Assembly: GCF_000455325.1 (NCBI RefSeq)
Contig: NZ_HG322951.1
Location: forward strand, 3,187,015-3,251,014
Direction: 5' to 3'
Length of the DNA: 64,000 nt
Source of the DNA: Mycolicibacterium septicum DSM 44393
Lineage (GTDB): Bacteria > Actinomycetota > Actinomycetes > Mycobacteriales > Mycobacteriaceae
Part shown: positions 46,377 through 54,000 of the stretch, in pieces
How the letters are laid out: each line of letters begins with the position of its first letter
How positions within the stretch are numbered: position 1 is the first letter of the stretch
Translations under genes and position numbers: made by a program
Notes under the pieces: model-generated
What the model was told of the DNA's origin: nothing
Databases searched by the model: none
The model's input: only the letters and a program-made list of their open reading frames with translations

Positions 46377-46407
46377 TACGGTAATTACAACGATAAGGAT
46401 TACCGCA
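46377..46407. promoter_or_regulatory. Predicted TetR operator, site 4
   Basis: TACGGTAA (46377-46384) and TTACCGCA (46400-46407) form an inverted pair, 7 of 8 matching, spaced by 15 nt that contain AACGATAA, also present in site 3 read on the other strand. It is closer to the ligase side. Confidence 0.5.
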
Positions 46408-46459
46408 ATTGTCCTGGAGGGAAGTTGAGAAGTCGGCGAGCAATCCCAGGAGTTTCACC

Positions 46460-46528
46460 ATGTGCGCCACGGCCGTCGATCAGAATCGTCGAGTGGGCGT
46501 GATGAAGATTCGGACCGTACCCGCGTGA
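46460..46528 (+). CDS. Short leader ORF coupled to the acyl-CoA ligase
   Basis: ATG 46460 opens a 22-codon frame that begins MCATAVDQNRR and ends in TGA at 46526-46528. It has a strong ribosome binding site (CCAGGAGTTTCACC), while the ligase behind it has none. Its stop overlaps the ligase GTG (46525-46527) by GTGA. The natural reading is that translation of this peptide delivers ribosomes to the ligase start. The peptide itself resembles nothing I recognise; it has one Cys and no obvious repeat of a regulatory codon. Confidence 0.5.
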   Translation: MCATAVDQNRRVGVMKIRTVPA

Positions 46529-48171
46529 CGGCATCAGCCGGCGGGCGTGCCGAGACGGTTGCGGCACTGGTCCGGGCCCGTGCCGACGACGACAACGTCG
46601 GTCTGGTCCATGGCGAGCGTTCCTGGACCTGGCGTGAGGTGGTCGCCGAGTCCGCGGTGCGGGCGGCGTGGATGCGCGCGACGCTGGATCCCGACCGTCC
46701 GCCGCACGTGGGCGTCCTACTACCGACAGTGCCCGAGTACGTGTTCCAGATCTTCGGTGCGGCATTGGCCGGGGCGTGCGTCGTCGGGGTGAACTCGACC
46801 CGCCGCGGTGCGGAACTGGCCCGCGACATCGACCACACGGCATGCCAACTCGTGATCGCCGATCACGCCTTCGCTGATCTCGTCGAGAATCCGGTGCGGG
46901 TCGAAGACGCGCCGTGGGCCGACTACGCGGGCGCAGGCCTGCCGGAGCGAGATCCAGCGCCGTCGTCACTGCTGTTCCTGTTGTTCACCTCCGGTTCGAC
47001 ATCGGCACCCAAGGCCACGAAATGCAGTCAGGCCCGACTGGCGGGGACGGCGGCGGGAATGGGTTTCCGGCCGAACGCCGTCCTGTACTGCCCGCTGACC
47101 CTGGCGCACGGGAACGCGTTGAACGCCACCCTGTTTCCCGCGCTGGCCAGCGGCTGCCGGCTGGTGCTGCGCGATCGTTTCTCGGCGGGTGCGTGGCTCG
47201 ACGATGTCCGGTCTCACGGCGTGACCTTCACCAGCACGGTCGGTCGCGCGCTCGGCTACATCCTGGCCACCCCGGCGACCCCGAACGACCGGGAACACCG
47301 GTTGCGGGCGGTACTTGCGCCGGAGGCTTCTCCGCGGGATACCGCGGAGTTCACAGAGCGCTTCGGCGTCACTGTGCTCAGCGGCTACGGCTCCAGCGAG
47401 GGTGGCATCGCGCTCATGCCGGCGACCAAGCCCGGATCGCTCGGAACCGCTCCGCCCGGCGCCGATATCGCAGTTGTCACCGACGCGGGCATGGAATGCG
47501 AGACGGCACGCTTCGATTCCGACGGCAAGATGTCCAATGCTGCCGCGGCGATCGGCGAGTTGGTGCGCCGCGACACCGCCGGAGGGTTCGAGGGCTACTG
47601 GAACAACCCGGGAGCGCAGTCGGAGCGGCTGCGCGGCGGCTGGTTCTGGTCCGGCGACCTGGCCTATCGCGACGCCGACGGTGTGTTCTGGTTCGCCGGA
47701 CGGGTGGGCGACTGGTTGCGGGTCGATTCGGAGAACTTCGCGGCCAGCCCGGTGGAGCGGATCATCGGACGATTCACCGAAGCGGCCGCGGTTGCCGTCG
47801 TCGGCGTGCCCGATCCGCTTGCCGGGGATCAGATTCTGGTGGCGATGGAGCTGAGGGCGGGCCGGTCGTTCGATCCGAGGTCGTTTGCCTCCTTTCTGGA
47901 TGCCCAGCCCGATCTCGGTACCAAATGGGCGCCCCGCTTCGTCCGCATCACATCGGAACTTCCGGTGATCGGTCAGAGCAAGATCGACAAGAAGCCGCTG
48001 CGGTCCGAGGCCTGGCTGTGCCGGGACCCGGTCTGGTGGAGGCCGCCCCGGGGCACTGCCTACACACTCATGACGGATACCGACCGCGAGACGTTGCGCG
48101 AGGAGTTCCTCGCCCACGGGAGGATGGACGCGTATCCGGACTCCACGCCCTTCGTATCCGAAAGGCATTGA
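46525..48171 (+). CDS. Fatty-acid/sterol-type acyl-CoA synthetase, FadD17-like
   Basis: A 548-residue adenylate-forming ligase. The P-loop is LLFTSGSTSAPKATKCSQ, with GYGSSEGG, the hinge FAGRVGDWLRVDSENFAASPVE and a C-terminal Lys in IGQSKIDKKPL. The segments RPPHVGVLL, GxNxxRRGAxLAxDI and SGDLAYRD are those of mycobacterial FadD17, a ligase of the KstR2 steroid cluster. It should activate a carboxylic acid made by the aldehyde dehydrogenase. GTG 46525 is taken because it overlaps the leader ORF stop; the frame upstream of it is unlike the family. Confidence 0.85.
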   Translation: MTASAGGRAETVAALVRARADDDNVGLVHGERSWTWREVVAESAVRAAWMRATLDPDRPPHVGVLLPTVPEYVFQIFGAALAGACVVGVNSTRRGAELARDIDHTACQLVIADHAFADLVENPVRVEDAPWADYAGAGLPERDPAPSSLLFLLFTSGSTSAPKATKCSQARLAGTAAGMGFRPNAVLYCPLTLAHGNALNATLFPALASGCRLVLRDRFSAGAWLDDVRSHGVTFTSTVGRALGYILATPATPNDREHRLRAVLAPEASPRDTAEFTERFGVTVLSGYGSSEGGIALMPATKPGSLGTAPPGADIAVVTDAGMECETARFDSDGKMSNAAAAIGELVRRDTAGGFEGYWNNPGAQSERLRGGWFWSGDLAYRDADGVFWFAGRVGDWLRVDSENFAASPVERIIGRFTEAAAVAVVGVPDPLAGDQILVAMELRAGRSFDPRSFASFLDAQPDLGTKWAPRFVRITSELPVIGQSKIDKKPLRSEAWLCRDPVWWRPPRGTAYTLMTDTDRETLREEFLAHGRMDAYPDSTPFVSERH

Positions 48172-48202
48172 CAGCAAAGGGAATCGTCAGAAGGGAGGAC
48201 CC

Positions 48203-49024
48203 GTGCCGGTTCACTATGAACTCGGGGCGCGCCCCGACCTGGAGCACGTCGTGCTCATCACTCTCGATCGACCGGAGGCCAAGAACGCCTGCGACCTCGA
48301 GCACTTTCACCAGTTGGCCCAGGCGTGGAAGCGCTTTGAGTCCGATGAGAAGGCCTGGGTGGCGATCTTCACCGGGGTCGGCCGGTCCTTCATGTCGGGC
48401 GCCGACCTGAAGACGTACGTTCCGGAGATCACCGCCCTGGCAAAGGAACTCCAGGACGGTACGGCGACGTCGGTAAACGGGTACTCGTTGTCCGACGGCA
48501 CCGATGCGGTGCTGCGTGGTACCAAGATCTATAAGCCGATCATCGCGGCGATCAATGGTCCGTGCGTGGCCGGCGGCATGGAGATGCTCGGCGGTGTCGA
48601 CATCCGGATCGCCGCTGAGCACGCCACTTTCGGGGTACTGGAACCCGCGCGGGGTCTGTTCGCGGGCGGCGGCACGACGGTACGGCTGCCGCGGCAGATT
48701 CCCTTCGCCCAGGCCATGGAGTTCCTGTTGTGTGCCGATCAGATCGACGCGCAGCGGGCACTTCAGATGGGCCTGCTCAACGCGGTGGTTTCCGAGGAGG
48801 CATTGCTGGACAAGGCATTTGAATATGCCGCTCGCATCACGAAGAATGCGCCGCTGGCGATTCAGGCGACCAAGCGCAGCGTGCTGGAGGGGCTGAAGCT
48901 CGACATGCGCGAGGCCTACCGCAACGAAGCCCGGATATCTCGGGAGGTCTTCGCCACCGAAGACGCCAAAGAGGGCCCACGGGCCTTCGCCGAGAAACGT
49001 CCGCCGCGGTGGTCCGGGTCGTGA
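48203..49024 (+). CDS. Enoyl-CoA hydratase/isomerase family protein
   Basis: A 273-residue crotonase. It shows LDRPEAKNACD, the oxyanion element FMSGADLKTYV, AAINGPCVAGGMEMLGGVDIRIAAEHATFG and a catalytic-type Glu in VLEPARGL. It should hydrate or isomerise the CoA ester produced by the ligase upstream. GTG 48203 follows AGAAGGGAGGACCC. The thiolase-like gene downstream begins within its stop (GTGA). Confidence 0.88.
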   Translation: MPVHYELGARPDLEHVVLITLDRPEAKNACDLEHFHQLAQAWKRFESDEKAWVAIFTGVGRSFMSGADLKTYVPEITALAKELQDGTATSVNGYSLSDGTDAVLRGTKIYKPIIAAINGPCVAGGMEMLGGVDIRIAAEHATFGVLEPARGLFAGGGTTVRLPRQIPFAQAMEFLLCADQIDAQRALQMGLLNAVVSEEALLDKAFEYAARITKNAPLAIQATKRSVLEGLKLDMREAYRNEARISREVFATEDAKEGPRAFAEKRPPRWSGS

Positions 49025-50493
49025 CGGAGGGGCATCGCGACGACCGCCGGCTGTGCGTCATCGGCGCAGCCCAGCACACCGTCCGGGACGGGCACGCGCC
49101 AGAACCACTGCTGAGCTGGGAGGCGCGGGCGCGCGAGGCGGCCGTCGGATTCGAATCGGTGCTGCCGCAGATCGATTCCCTGCAGATCGTGTACTGCCAG
49201 AGTTGGCCCTACGACGACCCTGCGGGTCGTCTGGCGACCGCGCTGGGCGCCTCGCCGCGGCATCGTCTCTATTCGGGAATCGGTGGCACGACACCGCAGG
49301 ACCTGATCAACCGTACGGCGGATTCGATGCAGCGAGGCGAGTTGGACATCGCGCTGATCTGCAGTGCGGAGGCACTCGCCACCGTGAGGAGAGCGAAGAA
49401 GGCCGGTGAGCGGCTGCCGTGGAGCCATCGCAGATCTTCACCATTCCCCTGGGAGCCACCGCACCCATCCGAACTGGCCCACGAGGTGATGCAGGCGTGG
49501 GAGACGTTTCCGCTCTGGGACACCGCACGGCGGGCCAAGCGCGGCGCGTCCCTGGTAGACGACGCCGCGGAGGCCGCGGCGATGATGGCTGCGATGAGCG
49601 TTGTCGCCGCAGGCAATCCACACGCCTGGCGGCCGACGGCACTCGATGCTGCAGCAGTCGGCACCGCCACCGCGGACAACCGCTATGTCGGTTGGCCGTA
49701 CACCAAGCACGAGGTGGCGGTGATGGACGTCGACATGTCCGCCGCGGTGCTGCTGGCGACTCGCGCGAAGGCTGATGCCTTGGGAGTCGGTGAAGATCGG
49801 CGGCTGTACCTGAGTGGCTGGGCGCACGCCGAAGATCCGGCGAGTATCGCCGAGCGCGACGACATGTCGAGGTCTGCCGCGATGTCTGTCGTCGGCAGGC
49901 ATGCCTTGAACCACGCGGGCATCGGACTGGACGAGATCGACCTGTTCGATCTGTACTCGTGCTTCCCGTCTTCGCTCCGGTTGGCCTGTGACGCTCTGGG
50001 TCTGGCCCTGGACGACTCGCGTGGACTCACCGTCACCGGAGGGCTCCCGTACGCCGGCGGACCGGCAAGCGGCTACCAGATGCATGCCATCGCCAGTGCC
50101 TACGATCGTCTGTGTCAACACCCCGGCCGCGCGCTGATCACGGGTGTCGGCATGCATCTGGCCAAGCATGTGGCAGGCATTTGGTCGTCGAGGCCGGAGC
50201 CTACGGGTGCGCCCTCGGATCCGGCGAGTGTGCAGGCCGAGGTCGATGCGCAACAACCGCGGCGCGAGCTGCTCACGACCTGGGCAGGGCCCGCGACGGT
50301 ATGCGCCTACACCGTGGCCCATGGTCGTGACGGTGCGGCCGAGCGCGGATTGGTGGTGTTGGATACCGAGGCGGGGCGGGCACTGGCTCGTGTGCACGAG
50401 CCCGGTCTACTTGCCGACGCCGAATCGCGTGAGCTCGTCGGGCAAGCGGTGACGGTGACCACCGACGGCAAGCGCAACGAAGCGCGCTGGTAG
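49021..50493 (+). CDS. Thiolase-fold protein (SCP-x-like) lacking the nucleophilic Cys
   Basis: A 490-residue thiolase-superfamily protein. The order of elements (CVIGAAQHTVRDG at the start, RGELDIALICSAEAL, AGIGLDEIDLFDLYSCFPSSL, GGLPYAGGPASGYQMHAI) is that of SCP-x-like thiolases. Where thiolases have CxSG, this has LYSGIGG, so the acyl-accepting Cys is missing. The Cys in LYSCFPSS and the Gly-rich loop are kept. It may be an aldolase-type C-C lyase, like the steroid Ltp2 class, rather than a true thiolase. GTG 49021 overlaps the hydratase stop; an in-frame GTG at 49009 is possible. Confidence 0.75.
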   Translation: MTEGHRDDRRLCVIGAAQHTVRDGHAPEPLLSWEARAREAAVGFESVLPQIDSLQIVYCQSWPYDDPAGRLATALGASPRHRLYSGIGGTTPQDLINRTADSMQRGELDIALICSAEALATVRRAKKAGERLPWSHRRSSPFPWEPPHPSELAHEVMQAWETFPLWDTARRAKRGASLVDDAAEAAAMMAAMSVVAAGNPHAWRPTALDAAAVGTATADNRYVGWPYTKHEVAVMDVDMSAAVLLATRAKADALGVGEDRRLYLSGWAHAEDPASIAERDDMSRSAAMSVVGRHALNHAGIGLDEIDLFDLYSCFPSSLRLACDALGLALDDSRGLTVTGGLPYAGGPASGYQMHAIASAYDRLCQHPGRALITGVGMHLAKHVAGIWSSRPEPTGAPSDPASVQAEVDAQQPRRELLTTWAGPATVCAYTVAHGRDGAAERGLVVLDTEAGRALARVHEPGLLADAESRELVGQAVTVTTDGKRNEARW

Positions 50494-50505
50494 GGGACCG
50501 GCCCG

Positions 50506-51324
50506 CTACGCGGCATCAGCCGGGCGCATCCCGCGTGCGAGCGCGATGAGCGCGGCGTTGAACGCCTGTGCGGCGACGATCTCGCTCTCGATCGTCGACA
50601 GGATTCTGCCCAGCTGTGCCTCGAGAACATCCAGTACCGGATGTTCGACGTCGCCGGAACATTCGACGGTGTCCAGGAAGTCGTGGACGTGACAGGTCAG
50701 CAGATACAGGGGATCGGCAGATATCGACATCGGCTCGGCATCCAGCCGGTCGAACCGGCCCAGCAGTGCGTTGGTGTCCAGGTACTCCGGATCCGGAATC
50801 GCGACCCGATGTGTCATGAGCCAGTCGACTGTCGCAACGTTGGTGTCGCGGATCCGCTGCAGCAACTCGGCAGCGCTCGCCCGGAACGGTTCGAGGGCGG
50901 GCTGAGGCTGTCTTGCCCCCGGCGGATCGAGAAGCTCGATGGAGGTGAGGAGGTCGGGCAACTGGATGAGACGCCGGATACGCCCACCCTTGATCACGTA
51001 ATTGCCCAGAAGCCAGCGCAAGTCGTCGAGGCGGACGAAGGTCTCCTCGGTGGCCTCCTGCTCGTGCGCGGCCAGTTCCGTCATCCCGTAAAGGTGATCG
51101 GCCAGTGGGGTGAGCTCGTCCACTTCTCGACGGAGCATGGTTATGCAGTCTTCCGGCGTCATCCGTTCCACCGGCCGACCGGTCGTGAGAACCTTTGGCC
51201 CATAACATAGTTCGATGTTGATCTGCAGTGTATCGGTCTTGGCGGCAGTCGGAGCAGCGGGACGGCGTCGGGTGCGCAGGACGGCCGCGACGGCTACGGA
51301 GAAGTGCTTCCAGTTCCCGGTCAT
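50506..51324 (-). CDS. Hypothetical protein
   Basis: A 272-residue protein of unknown function. It appears largely helical, with acidic stretches (REVDELTPLADHLYGMTEL, EQEATEETFVRLDDLRWLL) and a His/Asp-containing DPLYLLTCHVHDFLDTVE. No membrane helices, signal or catalytic motif. Its start overlaps the APH-like gene stop (ATGA), so the two are cotranscribed and probably work on the same substrate. Confidence 0.6.
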   Translation of the reverse strand: MTGNWKHFSVAVAAVLRTRRRPAAPTAAKTDTLQINIELCYGPKVLTTGRPVERMTPEDCITMLRREVDELTPLADHLYGMTELAAHEQEATEETFVRLDDLRWLLGNYVIKGGRIRRLIQLPDLLTSIELLDPPGARQPQPALEPFRASAAELLQRIRDTNVATVDWLMTHRVAIPDPEYLDTNALLGRFDRLDAEPMSISADPLYLLTCHVHDFLDTVECSGDVEHPVLDVLEAQLGRILSTIESEIVAAQAFNAALIALARGMRPADAA

Positions 51325-52379
51325 CGGCGGATCGTCTCCACCGCCCAGGAGGGCATGACGGGTGCGCGCAAGAAGCCGTGGTCGGTCAGGCCGAGGCGGC
51401 GCAACAACACATGGGTACGCAGGATGCAGCAGGCCATCCTGGCCATCGAGAACATCTCGAACCAGTCCAGGTGCTGCAGCTCTCTGCCGAGCATGTCCTG
51501 GTAGCGGCGGACCACCTGCTCACGGCTGTCGAAGCCGGGCAGCTCGGGGTCGGCTCGAACCCTCTGCACTTCCAGGGTTTGTCGGCGCGTGGCCAGCCAC
51601 CAGCCGAGATCGGCCTCGGCTGGGCAGATGCACGCCTGTTCCCAGTCGATCGCGGCGATGATCATGCCGGTGTCGTCGCTGATGGTGTTCGACAGACGGG
51701 CGTCACCCCAGCTGATCGCGGGCGGGAGTTCGTCGGTCGGTTGATGACGTTCCAGCCAGGAAAAGGCTTGGACCATGAGTTCGGGGACGTCGTTGTCGGT
51801 GGCCCAGTGGAGATAGTCGTTCCACCAGGCGATTTCGGGTCCGACGCCGAAACCGGTGGGCCGCCGCAGCCATGGCGCCTCGTCGACGGGAACTCGCTGG
51901 ACGGCGATCAAGGTGTCCAGAAACGAATCATGGAGTCGCCGTTGCACATCGGAGCCGGCGTCGTGCAGCCACCCACGTGTCGCATACGACGTGTCCGACG
52001 GCGTGTGCCCGACGATGCGCGGCATCACCATGAAGCGCGAACCGATCCAGCTCTCGTCCGGCTCGTAGTAGACGGGTGACGGGGTCGTGACTCCGTGGCG
52101 CCGCATCAGCTCCTGTGTGCGGGTCTGCCCGGCGAAGTCGTACTCCGCGAACATTCCGCCGCCCGCCGGAGGGATACGGATGACGTAATCGCGAGGCTCC
52201 GCGCCGTTTTCGCCCGCGTGGACCGAGAAGGCCAAGGTTTCGCTGGACCATCCGGCAGCGCGATTGGCCGCAGTCAACTCGGAGACGGTGGCACCCGGGC
52301 CGAATCGGCGTTCGACCCAGCCGCGCAGCTGCTCCCGGGTTTCGGCGAGGTCTCGCGGTACGAGGGTCAGGCCGGCCAT
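51321..52379 (-). CDS. Phosphotransferase family protein (APH/ACAD10-like kinase)
   Basis: A 352-residue kinase-fold protein. The catalytic loop reads ISWGDARLSNTI (the usual HGD His is Trp, the Asp and Asn are kept) and the metal Asp is in AAIDWEQA. Such APH-like proteins occur in mycobacterial catabolic operons beside acyl-CoA metabolism and may phosphorylate a hydroxyacyl intermediate. ATG 52379 lies 7 nt after a TAACAG -10. The hypothetical gene downstream is coupled. Confidence 0.78.
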   Translation of the reverse strand: MAGLTLVPRDLAETREQLRGWVERRFGPGATVSELTAANRAAGWSSETLAFSVHAGENGAEPRDYVIRIPPAGGGMFAEYDFAGQTRTQELMRRHGVTTPSPVYYEPDESWIGSRFMVMPRIVGHTPSDTSYATRGWLHDAGSDVQRRLHDSFLDTLIAVQRVPVDEAPWLRRPTGFGVGPEIAWWNDYLHWATDNDVPELMVQAFSWLERHQPTDELPPAISWGDARLSNTISDDTGMIIAAIDWEQACICPAEADLGWWLATRRQTLEVQRVRADPELPGFDSREQVVRRYQDMLGRELQHLDWFEMFSMARMACCILRTHVLLRRLGLTDHGFLRAPVMPSWAVETIRR

Positions 52380-52386
52380 GCCGATA

Positions 52387-52452
52387 CTGTTACACAGAGG
52401 CGTATTGATGTAAAGCAATATGGCTTTACGTGCGGCACGTTCCTTGTAATAT
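52387..52452. promoter_or_regulatory. Symmetric divergent promoters around an inverted-repeat operator
   Basis: GTAAAGC and GCTTTAC (52410-52416 and 52423-52429) are perfect 7-bp arms around AATATG. Each arm supplies a -35: TTTACG on the plus strand (52425-52430) with TAATAT 16 bp on (52447-52452), and TTTACA on the minus strand (complement of 52409-52414) with TAACAG 16 bp on (complement of 52387-52392). A protein on the palindrome would cover both -35 boxes at once. The regulator is unknown; the TetR at 53331 is the nearest. Confidence 0.6.
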
Positions 52453-52491
52453 CGATCGGACCCGACGAAACGCCGTACGAGGGGGCTGCCG

Positions 52492-53334
52492 ATGTCGTCC
52501 GGACCTGCTGGGCTCACCTTCGGGGCGATCGATGACGAATCCTTGCCGCTCGCGGTGCTGGTGCACGGCTTTCCGGACACGCCGCACACCTGGCGGCACC
52601 TCGGCCCGCAAATGGCCGAGCACGGCTACCGGGTGGTGGCTCCGTGGTTGCCGGGGTACGCGGCACCGGCCTCGCATCCGGTGTCCGTCGGTACCTATGT
52701 CCGGCACATTCTCGAGGTGCGCGCTGCCCATCGAGGTGACGAGCGCGCGGTCCTGATCGGTCATGACTGGGGTGCGAACGCGGGTTATGGGGCGATCAGC
52801 TTTGCGCCGTCGGCGTTTTCGCAGTTCGTATCACTGGCCATCCCGCCGACCGCCGCCTTGGGCGCGGGACTGTTCAGCTACCGGCAACTCAAGCGGTCCT
52901 TCTACGTCTGGTTCATCCAGCAGGCCGGTTTGGCGGAGCCCGTCCTGCTGGGGGACGGGTTCTGGGAGGGGCTCTGGGCGGACTGGTCGCCCGGGTATGA
53001 CGCGGCAGCCGATATCGCCGAGCTTCGTCGTTGGGTCGGAGCCGAGACGATCGCCGGCGTCGTCAACCCATACCGGGCTTCCTTCAATCCCGAGGTTGCC
53101 GACCCCGGCACGGAGGCGGAGGCGGCCGCGACGATGTGCCTGCCGCCGATCCCCACGCTCTACCTCCATGGATCAACCGACGGCGCGATCGGAGCGGAGC
53201 TCCTCACCGACGTCGCCGGCTGTCTTCCGGCGGGCGGTTCGGCCTTCGAGCTGCTCGACGGGGTCGGGCATTTCCTGCACCTGGAGGCGCCGGACGAGGT
53301 GTGGCGGCGGATCAGCGCCTGGCTGGCCGACTAG
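52492..53334 (+). CDS. Alpha/beta hydrolase, epoxide hydrolase-like
   Basis: A 280-residue hydrolase with the oxyanion HGFPDTPHTW, the Asp-nucleophile elbow GHDWGANAG, a cap of about 80 residues and a catalytic His in DGVGHFLHLE. HDWG is typical of epoxide hydrolases and dehalogenases. ATG 52492 has a GA-rich GAGGGGGCT upstream. Its TAG is inside the CTAG (53331-53334) that also supplies the stop of the TetR gene on the other strand. Confidence 0.85.
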   Translation: MSSGPAGLTFGAIDDESLPLAVLVHGFPDTPHTWRHLGPQMAEHGYRVVAPWLPGYAAPASHPVSVGTYVRHILEVRAAHRGDERAVLIGHDWGANAGYGAISFAPSAFSQFVSLAIPPTAALGAGLFSYRQLKRSFYVWFIQQAGLAEPVLLGDGFWEGLWADWSPGYDAAADIAELRRWVGAETIAGVVNPYRASFNPEVADPGTEAEAAATMCLPPIPTLYLHGSTDGAIGAELLTDVAGCLPAGGSAFELLDGVGHFLHLEAPDEVWRRISAWLAD

Positions 53335-53891
53335 CCGGCAGCAGCTCTGGGCAGGCGTCGGCGGCGGGGCTCCAGCCCCGCCGCGTGGCGCAGCTCGGCC
53401 AGGAACTGGTCCGGCGAGCCACCCTGGACCAGGTAGTGGCACACCGCGATCCGAACAACCGCCGACGCGGCGATATCGGCTTTGTCGCCGGGGATGACGT
53501 GGCGCAGCCGGGCGTGCATGGTCGGCAGCACCCGGCGCATCTCGGCGAGTACATGCCCGGGTTCGATGTCGACGACGGCTCGTGCCGAGAACGAGTTCTG
53601 AAACTCCACGATGAACTGCAGCGCGGCATCGAGGCGGTCCGCCCCGCTCAGTCCCGCCATCGCGGCGGCGATACCGGCATCGAAGTTGTCCTGCTCGTAG
53701 AGGCTGAACGCCTCCAGCAAACCTTCCCGCGAACCGAAGTAGCGGTAAAGGGTGGGCCGTGACACGCCGGCCTCGGCGGCGACTTCGGACAGTTGCAGTT
53801 TGTCGTGACCGCTTCGGGACAGCACGACATGGGCGGCATCGAGAATGCGCTTTCGCATCGATGGTGCGGCGTCCGCGGCCATCTGTACCAC
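53331..53891 (-). CDS. TetR-family transcriptional regulator
   Basis: A 186-residue regulator. The helix-turn-helix is at about residues 20-60 (LSRSGHDKLQLSEVAAEAGVSRPTLYRYFGSREGLL), and the C-terminus is basic (EPRRRRLPRAAAG). GTG 53891 follows AAAGGAAACGGAC; an ATG three codons later is an alternative. It is divergent from the predicted metal-dependent hydrolase gene, with AGTGTCACACT between them as a candidate operator. It converges on the hydrolase with a shared CTAG. Confidence 0.86.
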   Translation of the reverse strand: MVQMAADAAPSMRKRILDAAHVVLSRSGHDKLQLSEVAAEAGVSRPTLYRYFGSREGLLEAFSLYEQDNFDAGIAAAMAGLSGADRLDAALQFIVEFQNSFSARAVVDIEPGHVLAEMRRVLPTMHARLRHVIPGDKADIAASAVVRIAVCHYLVQGGSPDQFLAELRHAAGLEPRRRRLPRAAAG

Positions 53892-53920
53892 CGTCCGTTT
53901 CCTTTACATGAAGTGCCCAT

Positions 53921-53931
53921 AGTGTCACACT
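53921..53931. promoter_or_regulatory. Candidate operator between TetR and the 54001 operon
   Basis: AGTGTCACACT, perfect 5-bp arms around one base, centred 35 bp upstream of the TetR start. It is short, so it could be chance. Confidence 0.3.
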
Positions 53932-54000
53932 GAGTCGGGCCTGTCACTTCTTTGGCAGGCAGCGCAATGTTACTCGTGCGACGCAAAGAGGTGACGATCG

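Noticed and set aside
37850..46407. Reading every TACGGT as a plain -10 box
   Set aside because: TACGGT does fit TANNNT, but the match between sites 1 and 2 extends over 19 bp and recurs in pairs, more than a -10 needs. Overlap with promoters is likely but not the whole explanation.
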